Below, piece after piece: positions 47,691 through 59,800 of a DNA stretch of 64,000 nucleotides. The stretch is from Prunella strophiata (lineage: Eukaryota > Chordata > Aves > Passeriformes > Prunellidae), in NCBI GenBank assembly GCA_036583965.1, contig JAZBQD010000014.1, positions 39,976,990 to 40,040,989 on the forward strand, in the 5' to 3' direction. A model generated the notes under the pieces. That model ran no database searches. It had not been told where the DNA came from and saw only the letters and a program-made list of their open reading frames with translations. Both the position numbers and the translations under genes were made by a program. The first letter of the stretch is position 1; every line of letters starts with the position of its first letter.

Positions 47691-50600
47691 GCTCTCATTG
47701 TCAGCTGTCGTCAGAACTTGCAAGGCTGTTTCCTCCTGCAGCCACTGTGGCTATCAGACTTACCTACCTCTGCTGCTACATAGGCTTTCTGAGGAAAATG
47801 CCAAATTATATTAATAATATTTAGATTAATATTTAGTCCAATATTTTGTTTAATGCTAGCCCAAAACCTGAAACTGTGGGACATTTGTTTTTAAAAAATT
47901 GTCCTCACACCTCTCTTCTTCTTTGCTACTTTGGGGATGGCAAAGGCCATAAAAGCTCTAGGGACAGAGCCAGGCTGATGAAATCTTAAGGCAGAAGAGA
48001 AGAGGCTCTGTGCCTCCATCCCATGTTGGAGGTTCAGGTGCTCTAGATTCTCCACAGCCTGACTATGCAGCTTTCCTTTCTCCACTAGATTTGGCAGACA
48101 CCAGTTTTGGTAGGCAAGGATGGAACCAGCTGGGTTAGTGGGTACACACCAACCCAGCAGGGTAAAACCAGCTCTAGGATAGGCAGCTCTATTTCCCTAA
48201 CAGGGAGTAAAGCAACAACAAAGGCTTGGGAAGACCATGCCGGAGGCCAGGTGTTGTGGCCACATTTACTGCACAGGCACTCAACCTTTGGGAGTCAGCT
48301 GAAGGACAGCAAGAAGCCCTGGAAGGTCCAGCCTGGAGCAGGGAATACAACAAAGGCATGGGGTTAAGCCCAATCCTTTTACTGCCAGCTGCACCACAGA
48401 TGTTGCTGTATCTGGAATTTCCCTACTTATAAATTGTAATGACATCTCTGGGGAAGTTCAGTCTAACTTTCTCCTCATGAGTAAAGGATCAGCAACTCTG
48501 AACTGGAGATACAAACCATTTGATGTAAAAGTAAAGTAAAATAAAGATAGGTAAAACAAGAACAACAGAACAAAATGGAAGACAGAATATACTCTCTCCA
48601 ACTAGTCTGGTGGTTAAAAAAAATCTGTTTGAGAAACCTGCAGAGGCTGTATGTAATCAAGCTGTGGCTATATATACCTCCCTTTTGAGAAAATGTTTTA
48701 GAGGAATGGGGGTTTCTGTCTTTAATTTTCTCAAGATATTAGTGTTGTGCTGTTTCCTAGTTCCTGCAAGAAACTGCTGCAAACTTAATGATCCAAGTAT
48801 TGGAAATGGCCCAGACACAAGTAAAATAAGAGTCAGGAAGGGATATTGTAGACCATTTGTCTTTTTCTGACCCTCTCTAGGCCCTCATTTTGTTAGACTG
48901 AAAGATTTCTCAGAGTGAATTAGCTGAAGCATCTTGAAATTATGAAGTACCCACCTTCCTTGTGCTCATGACTTGCTATTTCTAGGAGGAGGACTTGTCT
49001 CCTAATTGTAGAGGCTCTTCATAAGTATCAAGGTGTAATCCTTCACCTGAAAAAGGGAAAAAGATATAAGGGAATGGAAGCTTTAAAATTTTAGACATAT
49101 GTTTTCACGTGTTTTCACAAGTGAAATAAATTTGAGTAGTTGGTAATGCAAGTTTGATCCATCCCATACAAAAAAAATGTATGACTTGAGGGCTTCTTGA
49201 GAGAAAAATATAGAATAAAAAGAGGATAATTTTTATTTCAGCTACAGCTATGAGGTCAAGCTGCTCTAAGCTGCTTCAGTGGAGTAGAGCAGACAGTCAG
49301 AAGTCAGGCAATTTGCTAGAAATCCTTTTGCTTCTGCTAGGTACTGTAGAACATTACATAGGTCAGATGGTAATTTAGATCCATCCATAAAGCTGAAATG
49401 TCGACAATTACTCCAACAGCACCGTTAATAATTGTTCTGCATTGTCTGCAATCTGACAGCAACTCTCCCAGCTAACCCCATCTTCACAGTGCTAAGGCAC
49501 TGCCAAAAGAAAAAACAGAAAGGGCAGCTCTGGTTTGAATAGAGGGCTTGCTGAAAATTTCTGAGTGTACCATGAACCATGGAAATTTCAGGAAAGGCCA
49601 CAAGATGTGCAAAATCCTCTACCACTCATTTGTTTTTGGGACTTTAAATCCAGTTCCAAACATTTTCTGCAGCTCTGGAAAACTGAGGACAAAGGAAGCA
49701 AATTGCATCTGAACATTTAAAAGAACTCATTAATTGATATATGAAATCAGTTAAATACTATCCCAAAGCCCTTTAGCTGGGCTGTACCGTGGGCTTAGAG
49801 CAGCTTCCAGTTAAAAACATGAAGTGAACACTGGCAGCCCACTCCCCAGAGTGAGCACAGTGCCCTTGGTGGTTGGCTCTGAAGAGGAGCACAGACTGGG
49901 GTCTGGTAGATGGAGGTTTGGATGAATTTGTTGATATGAAGAACTTGTTAAACTGTGCCCCAAGAGAATGAGCACCTTTCCACTAGATTTATTCACTATT
50001 ACATCTAGGAAGGGGTGAAGATCTGGATATCCTTGCCTGCATCACCATCACCACTGAGAGGATCTTTTGGTTTTGTTCAGTCTCCCTTTTGCAGAAAGGG
50101 ATAATTAACCTTAGACTCTAAATACTAAAAAAAACAACCTAAACAAAACATTTAAAAAAAATTAGTTGAGATCACATCCATTCATAAGAGCCTTCTAAAG
50201 TCCATAATGGTTTGTTTCTGCCATGGTGTTTTAAATAAGTCTCTAAGGCTTATTAAACCTCAGAAACTTTGAGGTTTATGTGTACTACTATGAATGCTCA
50301 GTGGTCTAGTAGAACTGCTGGATGTTTTTAGCTTTAAGAGATATGGTTTGCTCTGACATTCTCACTGGAAAGGTCAAGTGGCCATTCTGTGAGCACAGTC
50401 CCGCTGGATACAAAATTTAGAATACAAATTGCAGTTTTATTTGATCCAAGCATGGATGCAGGTGAGTCAGAGAATTGATGAGGAGAGACAGTATGTCGTT
50501 TGACTATTTGCTGCTTTTATTTCTGACATTCAAAGGATGAGAGCTTATCTTCTTACAAGGGCCCACTTATATAATAAATCAATAAAAAAAGGGAAAGCAC

Positions 50601-51026
50601 CGACCTCATTATTTGTATTCACTACAAATAGCTTGGCCCAGATTAACAAAAAAGTCAGTTGGATATACAGTTTAGAATTTTTCAACTATTAGTAGTCACA
50701 AGTATTAATATTACAATTTCTAAGTACTGTGTGGAGTGAGGTAGGGTTTCTCTCTATAATTAGACAAGAAAACAGCCATAATGGCTGACATATAGATAGC
50801 AATACTTAAATTTAAAACCATGACTAATTAATTCTAAGTAGTTAGATTGAATGGAACTAGTGGGCTAGTGCTTATCAAAATAAATAAGGCTTAAATTTTG
50901 AGGATATCTTACAGAATAACTGTGTGCAGACAGTCATTCAGGTGACTTGTGTAGTCACTGAAAATCTAAGCCTCTACAGCAGAGAAAGGCAGTTTCTGAA
51001 GGGTTCAAGTTGCATTCAGTATCAAA

Positions 51027-51049
51027 GGCTCAGGAAAAACACCTGAGCC
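51027..51049. repeat. GC-rich 8-bp hairpin
   Basis: GGCTCAGG (51027-51034) and CCTGAGCC (51042-51049) pair perfectly around a 7-base A-rich loop. Small structure of unknown meaning; no T-run follows. Confidence 0.6.
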
Positions 51050-52270
51050 ACTACAAAAGAAATTAGTTACCTCACTGACCACAGGAGTAAGGGTTCTGAG
51101 CCTGACTTGCACCTGCCTCTGTCACTGCAACCAAGAAAAAGAGGGATGATGAAACTCAGCCTAATCACAAATAAGGGTGCAGACAGCACTCTTGTGATAC
51201 CCTGAAAAGATGTAAATTACAGTCTCTAATAAATGTTCCCATTTATTTCAGATTACAGATCAGAATAAAGGATGTATATTTCAGGAAAGAGAGAATATAC
51301 TCTTTTAAATGCCTTCCATTGCTCAATGCTGCAAGATACAATATTCTTACTTCTCAATATGACCCTTCTCATCTTTTTTTTTGACAAATCAGTGAATGGC
51401 AAGAAAATTTTATCCTTTTTAGTACTACTTACTGCCTTTAAAAAAGAGGAGGTGATATATCAGCAAACTGCCTATGTGTTGACTGTTCATAACTACACAG
51501 CTTTTTGGTGATTGATGGCACAGGGGGTAGGTCCAGAGAACCTAGTACTGAGTGGCAAATTAGGAAAATTTTCCTCTTCTAAGTAACAGTGAGAATTTAT
51601 AGTGGATCAGTCTGACTGCACTATGTATGTCATAAAGATAGGTATGTATGTCATATAGAAATGAAATTACTACATTCTATTTCCAATGCAAAAGCCAAAT
51701 TAATTCACTTTAACTTATTTCATATTCAAAGAACATTCTCTCAATTATTTGGTTCAGTTCAATCAGCTATTCTAAAAATTAATTCTGATAAACATCTTTG
51801 AATGTCTTCAAAGCCCATTCTTATTAGTGAATAGGCATGTAAAAACATTAAAATGTATTCAATATATCAAAATCAGTAGTGAAATCTATCTAAGTAATTA
51901 AAAGCAAGAAGTGTTTATCTTAAAATAACTTTGGCTGTAGGAATATACAGGTAGCAAAATGTTGTAACAGTTCAGTAGTTACCTTCAGCAGAATTTGGCC
52001 ATCACTGCCTCAATGACTGAATGTGAAGAAACTTGGTTTACCTGATGAAATCTCATATGGACTGTGCCACTGAGAGTCTGTGGAATAAAACTGCTTTTTC
52101 ATTTGCTCCCTGAGGGTGTCTGATCTCTGCCCATGACCTGGAGAGAAGCAAATATGATGACCTGTTCTCTGCCTGCCAACAGGTTCATTCACAATTGATC
52201 TGTGCAGAGAAGTTCTTCCCAAAGAAAGAAGAATAATTCTTTTCTTTTCCATTTTCTCTGAGGATTCTTT

Positions 52271-52324
52271 AGACATCTGCTAATCTTACTTTATATGTCA
52301 CTGTGTCTGTGTCAGCAGATGTCT
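52271..52324. repeat. 11-bp inverted repeat with 32-base spacer
   Basis: 'agacatctgct' at 52271-52281 is the exact reverse complement of 52314-52324. The spacer does not continue the pairing, so a pre-miRNA is unlikely. Each arm carries a CATCTG/CAGATG E-box-like word. Confidence 0.65.
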
Positions 52325-53190
52325 CACCAGTTTGACCTGCCCTTCTTGTGCAGCCTGACAGGAGAGAAAGTGTTTGGCCATGGGGACTGCTGCTCTGCAG
52401 GGTCAAACAGGCTCTACCACTGCCTGGCACGTGATGCATTAATGTATCTGCTTTAGCCCTCTGCATGTCATTTGGGATCAACACAGAAAGCAGTTGCTTA
52501 GTATCACTTGTCCTGCTGTTTTTTGAGAGTAACTTAACAGAAGTTTCCTACTTTATCCAAATTAATGCAGAAGTCCCTGAAGTCATTTTGCTCAGTGTTT
52601 ACTTCATGTCACACAGTCTGATTGATATTTTTGCCCTACAAAATTGCTCATAAAGACACATTACTATTGCATACTGTTCTGCTCACCGTAAAATAATGTA
52701 TCACCTGCTTTTAAGAATACTTTGTGCAAAGAACACTTTGTACCCCAGTGGTTTTATTCTTGCTGCTTAAACTTCTCCTTTGGGTGCAATATTTCCAGAC
52801 TAAACAGAGTAACCTTTTCATAGCTCTAACAGAATTTGAAAATCCAGAGAAATTACTTATAGCTAGGAGTTCACAAGTGTTTTCCTTCTAATATTATGTC
52901 TGAGTTCATTATAGCTGTCAGTCTGCAAGATGAACCACATCATAATGATGTTACTGGTTTTCTAAAAGACATATTTATAAAATAAATTATTTACTGGGAA
53001 AAAAAAGGTAAGCAATGCAAACCATTGTGATCAAAATTAACAGTTTCCAGTTCACACTTAAAAATTATTTTCATATTTTGATCAGGAAAAATTTGGTTTG
53101 AAAAGAGTATTGGCACACTTACCTGTGATGGCAGCTCTCTGGTTGCAGAGAGAAACAGACAATTTTCCCAAGCATCATTCTGGGGAAGGC

Positions 53191-53450
53191 TGTGAGAAGA
53201 TCAGACAAAAGAATTATAAACCATTCTTATCTAAATTGTTGCACCTGGTGTTTGTCAACATGTGGAATGTGTTATGGAAATGTGTTTACCAAAAAGGTGG
53301 TTTCTTAATTAGCCAATGGTGATGGTGTTTTGATTAAAGGACCAACAGGTCCACCTGTAGCAAACTAGAATATAAAAAGGAATGGATAGCCTAATAAAGT
53401 GGAATTAGCCTTCTGAAACAGCATGGAGTGTGCTACTTTTATTTGTGTCA
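53191..53450 (+). mobile_element. Solo LTR of an endogenous retrovirus, plus orientation (about 260 bp)
   Basis: Order of elements: start near 'tgtgagaagatcagac', a CCAAT box (within 53311-53320), a TATA box (53371-53377, tataaaa), an AATAAA 16 bases after the TATA box (53393-53398), then a T/GT-rich end at 'tttatttgtgtca'. This compact promoter plus poly(A) layout is diagnostic of a short LTR, and the wording resembles avian LTRs I recall. No internal retroviral sequence adjoins it. I did not find a target-site duplication, so both ends are approximate. Confidence 0.7.
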
Positions 53451-56400
53451 TCTCTGACTTCACAGTGCTGCTTATCTTTTAACTGGTTTTGAATTCTTAT
53501 AATTTCTGGCCAAACTCTAAAGGTGTCATACCAATTTCTGCTCAGGCATGGACCCCTTCCAGAGACATGTGCTCTGGACTTTTTTTCTCCAAGACACACA
53601 CATTCCAGCATATCTTTAGAAGTATGACCACATCAAAAAATTTGACTTTTATTCCTGTATTTGAGCTGACTTTTGCACTACTGAATGCGAAGTTCAACAT
53701 TTTTTATTAAAGCAAAAGATTTGTTGATGCAATAACAGAGTTTAAGGCGTTTCAGTCATCAGGCTTTTCTGATGCCAGCTTGCTTTGTAGTCTTTAGGGA
53801 GTACTCTTTGCAACCCATGATGGCAGTTTGGGAATAAAGCAGGATTGCTCCTCTTCTGTGTGACTCAGGAAGATGCTTCAAATGCCTTACCTCAACACTT
53901 GGGTTGTTACAATGATGATTGATCCCTATTATCTGCTTGTGTTGCTGAGTCATATGCTGGATCTCTACAACGAAGAAGCCTTCAGATACTGAGAAAGTCA
54001 TTGGATTTTAATTTTTCAGAATGTTTTCTGATTTTTTTCCACTCCTGTTGGGACCCAGGCTTTGCCAGGCCTTATATAGCCCCATTTTGAAATCCTATGT
54101 GAGGAAGAGAGCAACTCCTAGGTAATGACTGCTGCTAAAAGGTTGAGCTTTCACTGTGCAATTGTGCAATAACAGAGAGATTAAAGCCAACCAAGTGAGG
54201 AAAGTTCTCCTTCATGATGAGTAGGGGACCAAACTCTCACTGCTCTAACTCTGGTTGGTTGCTACCCTCTTTCTGGAACAGTGTGTATTCTTCACTGATA
54301 TTGCAAGGGGTTTCACCATAGCTGTTCCTTGTTTCTAGCAGCAGACAGTAAACTTGCTCCAGTGCACGCTTTGCTGGGCAATGGGCTCTGCTCCCTGTGC
54401 TGCAGAGGCTGGATGACCCTGCAGCCACTCCAGATGTTGAGTGCAGTGCCCCATGCAAGGCATCAGTGCTGCAGAGATGCTCAGTCACAGCTGTTAAACT
54501 AGCATCAACTCCAGGCAGATTGTTCAATGGCAAAATTACCCCCTTAGCATGTACTGTTGTTTGTGGCTGCTGAAATCTCCAAGTTTTTAATTATTTATTA
54601 TTTCTTCCCTCCTCAGAAGAGTTCTTCAGAGCATCACAGGCAACAGTCCTTTCCTGTTGATTCTGTTCAAACTCAGAAGCAATCAAAACGTAGTCATCAA
54701 TTTTACTGACTGCAGTCAAGTAAAGGTTACAACAGTCTATATACAGCAAGTACTCTAAGACTATAATTTCTTTTATAACTTCTGGATGTACTGAGCTTCA
54801 ATAATTTGTTTAAAAGTAATGAAACCTTCATTCTTTTGGGTATCCCACTGTGGCACAACTGGTCCAAATGATGTTATTAGTCTCAGTTCTGTCGTTTTTC
54901 ATTTTAGTGTATTTTAATTCAAATAGTTGTTTCAGAAAGCCTCAGAAGACTTAACTGTGCATGTCTGTAAACCAAAAGAATACCACTGCATGCTGTTTTG
55001 TAAAAGAGGGCTGGACCAGAGGGAGAAGTTAGCTGTAAGGTGGTTAATTTTGTGGTTGGATTGAAAGTTGTTTGATTATAGCAGAAATCTTGCTGTGAAA
55101 ACTAGGCAGGTGATACAGAAATTAAGGAGAGGGCATGAGAGGTTTAATGGTTTTACTTTCAGAAACTGCTCAGGGCACATACAAGGCATAAGCAACTGAC
55201 ACAAAACAAACCAGGGTTATTTGAAGATGGAGATTTTTTTTATTATAAACAGAGCTAACCAGATGTTTTACATGAGACAATTCACATCAAGCATTGGAAA
55301 TCTTTCCTATCATGATTTTTGATGAAGTATAGAGCAGTATAATAAATATTTATACTTAGATACAGCAAATTTTAAGAATTATCTCTGCTTCAGGGCTGAA
55401 TGAAAGAGAATAGAGTAACATTATAAATGTCTGTTTCTAAAAACAGTCATGTGTCTTAATGATTCCTCTTGTAAAATATCTTCATCCTCCCATTACAAGG
55501 TCTTCAAACAGTTCTTCAAAAGTGGTAAATGATAACAGATATTACGATCTTCTTGCAAGGACAGTTCAATAAAACAATTTATGGAGTCTCTCAGAGCTGG
55601 TTATTCAGAGTAACTTTTATGATGGAAAGATTTATACTCTGAGTAGTCATCCCTTTCTATTTTGTATGTTTTACCTCCTCCCAAAACAAGAGGTCTGCTT
55701 GATATGCTATAGGGTAGTGATATTGTAGCAACACCATGTAATTGGTAACAGCCTGTAAACATACTGATTTTGTAAATGTTAATGAAAAACAGCCTGATGC
55801 CAGCATAAGGAGGAGGATGATGATGATGAGAACTGACAATTATGATGATGATTGCCAAGTTTATCAAGCTGTAGGTAGGCCTTTGCTTTCTTTTCTCCTG
55901 TGCATTACAGACAAAGCATATTCTCCTCCTTTGGTGGCATGGATTTGGAGGTAGGATCTTGGATTATTAAGGTTATAAATGATTTATAAAGAAATAATCA
56001 GTGATTAATAATTGTGGATGGCAAGCTGCAAATTTCAGCAGTGTGTTTTACATACCTTAGTAGAAAATGCTCAAAGTCTGTGATGGCCAGCCTTTTGGCC
56101 AAGGAATACTGATGTTTTTGAGTGGCAGAAAAGAGTCACTATGCTCCTTTACATTCCCTCTGAGGCAGGAGCAGGACCATGAACACAGGCAGATGCCTGG
56201 TCCACTCAGTGGAGCAGGGCTGCCACCCTTCCCTGGGCTTCTGGGCAGCTGCAGGACTGAGGCTGTCTGGCACAGCTGGATTTGCAGTATGGTTTTCTTC
56301 TGTGCTGCCTACACCAGGGAGGGAGGGTGTCTGGGGAGAGGCAGCCACTCCCCAGCAGCATTCACATTTTTCTCCTGATCCCCATCCATCCTGGGGACCT

Positions 56401-56773
56401 CTGGGAGTGAGCAGGGTGGATGTTAGACTTGCAGAACTCCCTGTCAGCTGCAGCCCAGGTTGAGACACTGACTCACCATGAATCCTTTGGGATTTCCAGT
56501 GAAATTAATTGCAGCCAGTTATTCTCTAAACCAGACAAATTATTTGGTTACTATTCTTTAGAATAAATTTTAAATACACATAAAAATAGAAACTTAAATA
56601 TGACCCTTAGTTGCTAGAGCATTGTCTTCCTATTCCCACAATATTTAATGCATAAATCAGATCAGTCTGCTATATTATGATTCATAAAGTTACCTGTCAA
56701 AATGAATGCAGAGAATATACTTTTTATTTATTACACTTGTTTGTTTTAAATAATTTTCTTCAATAACTGTAAG
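53451..56773. other. Gene-free intergenic DNA
   Basis: No gene recognised. The GC-richer patches near 54350-54520 and 56160-56460 give open frames of about 100 codons on both strands but have no paired splice sites or known similarity. A GAT-type microsatellite lies at 55809-55853. Confidence 0.5.
55809..55853. repeat. Interrupted (GAT)n microsatellite
   Basis: Two runs of GAT/ATG units ('gaggatgatgatgatgag' and 'tatgatgatgatt') are separated by about 12 bases. Simple sequence. Confidence 0.8.
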
Positions 56774-56898
56774 CCCAGTTTGGACAGGACTTTGAGCAAC
56801 CTGATTTAGTAGGAGGTGTTCCTGCTCACAGCATGGAGGGGTTGGAACTAAAAAATCTTTCAAGTCCCTTCTAATTCAAACCATTCTATGATTCTATG
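56774..56898 (+). mobile_element. CR1 LINE 3' end fragment, plus orientation
   Basis: 'gcccagtttggacaggactt', 'tgagcaacctgatttagtag', 'gaggtgttcctgctca', 'ggaggggttggaac' and the terminal 'ccattctatgattctatgg' are the classic CR1 3' end, including two copies of the ATTCTATG terminal repeat. About 125 bp remain; 5'-truncated. Confidence 0.95.
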
Positions 56899-59800
56899 GC
56901 TCAGATACATCCAGTGTCTTCTAGTCCTTACTGTTAACTATACTAAGATCTTAATATTCTTTGAAATGAAGGTGATTCTGAGAGTGGGTGGTCAAAATAG
57001 TCTTAAGTGATATTTTCATATATAAGCAGAAGCTTCAAAAAGTTTTACAGAGTAGCTCCTGAAACAGTGTAATGAACAATCCAATGAAAACTATAGCATA
57101 AAACAAAGAGGTATCTGTACTACCTGGTGAATTGTTGATTTGATTCTAAAATGAACTACTTTGCTATAAATCAGAATGAAAATGTCAGCACTGTAAAATT
57201 TAATTTTAAAATGAGCATTTATTTTAGCTGTGCACAGAGGTTCCACCAGGCACAGTTCACTTTTGTGGAAGCACTGAGCTCAGTTCTGGGAATGTGAATT
57301 ACAGCACAGGATCCTTATCAAATAGGTGGTTTCTGCACAGAGTGTCTGGACATGAGACCCATTAGTGTATTTCAAGGAAAGAGAAAACATTAAGTACCAG
57401 TATCTAGCAGATTATGGGTGAAAATATTTTTATATAAGTGTTTGAAATGTAACTTTCATATAGAAAATTTCCACCCAGAAATACACCAGAGATTGTGCCT
57501 GAATTTAAGACACTGGTATTGTCCAAATTAAGCCCACAAAACTAAGCACTTATTTACATCTTCTTCTGAAGAAGAAATGCTAATTTTTGCCTTTTCCGTC
57601 TATGGTTTCTCAAAATCCTTACTTTTTTTTTTTTTTCTGCCTATTGATGATACTTATATTCAAACATGGAAACAACTACAAAACTACCTCTGTGGCTATT
57701 ACACGTAAAACCAAAACTGCTTATTTCAAATCTGTCTTTGGCTTAGTTTGGAAAAGATGTGGCATAGGTGTCAGCACAATTGCAAAACTGGATGTGGCAG
57801 GACAAAATATGAACCCAAATAGCCAAAGCACAGCAAAGAATTAAAACGTGTTTAAATATAAGAATTATTTTGAAGCTTTGCTGAACAGGAATCAAAACTG
57901 GACCTGTATTAGATACTTGCTAGATACAATTCCTTTTATGGTGAGTGTCTGGCTAAACAATATAAGGCAGTGTAATCTTTATATTATCTTCTTGCTGACC
58001 TGGTAGTTACACCTTCTTTTCCATGTTGCATAAGCTTCTTCTAGTGTTTGTTCACCATATTTGGCTGAACAGCCCTCTCCTCTGCATTCTCTGTTGAAAG
58101 GTTCAGGGATTTCTTGCCCAAGAAAAAAATTCAGCTCAAAACTACTCCAAACCAGGGTACTAGTCAATGTATAATTACAATTTACAGGATGCTCTTTCGG
58201 CTGAAAATTATTTTCTGGTTTAATCATCTTAAGTAGACTTAATTTCTAATCAATTATGACATAAAACTCAAAGGAATTATTTTCCTTAATTATCTGCCTG
58301 TGTTTCCCAGTTGGTGACCATTATTTGCTCTCTGCACACCTTCTCAGTCAGATGACTCCATAAATTTCTATGGTGAAATCTTAAGGATTTTTAAATCCTT
58401 TGTGTAACATCAACCCATACAAAAATACTTCAGAAAACATTTTATAAATGTTTCTTTTGCAGTCCCACAGCTTTATATTGTGCTACATGCACCACAGTTT
58501 CTGCTTTAGTATTATCATCTGCTTGGAAATTGTAATTCAAACAGTTTGTTCATAGCTCAAGCCCACTTTTGAAACAAATCATAGTCTCCTTGACTGTAAC
58601 CTTTGTATGAGTGATGACTATCTATTTCTCTTGGGGAAAAATGGAATCCTTCTGATGTTTGGTTAACTAATTTTGTTGTTTTACCTGCCTGTGAATGCAT
58701 ATAAGGATGAAATTGATGAATTGAAATTGATGTATCATGAAAAGTCTTTCTTCTAAGCCTCAGCAATAATTGGACCAAGCAATTACTTCATTTTGAGCAG
58801 TTACAGAGGTGATGTCAGTATCTGTTGATCCTTGTGGTGCACATGTAATCAAAGTCTTCACCCAGGCCTCACATGTAATTATCATGCTCAAACATTGGAG
58901 TCCTTTCACATGCAGTGGGTTTTGTTCCAAGGGGTGCCCTCTTCAGCAGAGAACAAGGATGTGTTAAGGTCATCCCTTCTGTCTGTGCACATTCCTGAGG
59001 GAAAGCATAGCAGCCCTGAGGGATGATGAAAAAGAAAAAGGGGTGGTATCTTCCCTGTCCTTGTTGAGCCACTCCAAGCAGTGGGAGCTGTAGGTGCAGA
59101 GATGTGACACTGTCTGCAGGAGGAAGCTGCTGACTCCCAGAACCAGCTGAGCACCCTCTCCCTACCTTGATGTGTACCAGAGATGGGCCTCCTGCTCTGA
59201 GCCTGCACAGATTTATCACCTCCTGACACCCCTCCCAGAACAGCACTGAAAAAAGAGATTCCTCTGCTTACATGCCACACATAGCACACCAAACCTGGAG
59301 AAAGAAGGTTGGTACCGTAGGTAGGACGTCATTCCAAAAAGGTTTTATTTACCCCAATGTTTCTTTCTGATAGTCATTTTTATGTGTTGCTTTATAATAC
59401 TGGAATGATGTGAGATCATGATGGGAAAGAGCAGTGTTTGTACATTATGTTAATAAAAATGTTCTGAGATAATGCAGCTCTGCCTTGTTTCTGGTGTTTC
59501 TCATATATCTTGTGTGTATTATTTATTCGTATATAGCCTAGGCTGAGGAATTTTCTAGGTTTCTTTCTTGGAATGTAGAACAAGATCATGAAAGTGACAT
59601 TTATTTTTTTATTACCTCCTCTTAATGTAACTCAAAATAATAGTAAAAAAAAAAAAAATGCTTCAAATCTTTTACCTAAGGAACAACATTGCTGAGCAGG
59701 GGAGGGAAGCAGAGGGTCTGCTGCTCTGCATTAATATTGTAGAACTAATGATTTCACATGCAATGCCAATTTATAAAGAGTTTTCTGTAATTTCATAATT

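Larger units (their letters stand above)
44576..53190. other. Gene-free intergenic DNA
   Basis: Holds a TATA/first-exon-like arrangement (46925-47032), a CR1 fragment (47411-47690) and two small hairpins (51027-51049 and 52271-52324). A 160-codon minus-strand frame at 45674-46156 is rich in Phe, Ser and Leu from T-rich composition and resembles no protein I know. Confidence 0.5.

Noticed and set aside
51027..51049. Hairpin as a transcription terminator
   Set aside because: Rho-independent terminators do not apply to this genome and there is no following T-run.
54237..54533. 98-codon minus-strand frame
   Set aside because: Looks superficially protein-like but has no known similarity, promoter or splice context. 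Kept only as unexplained.
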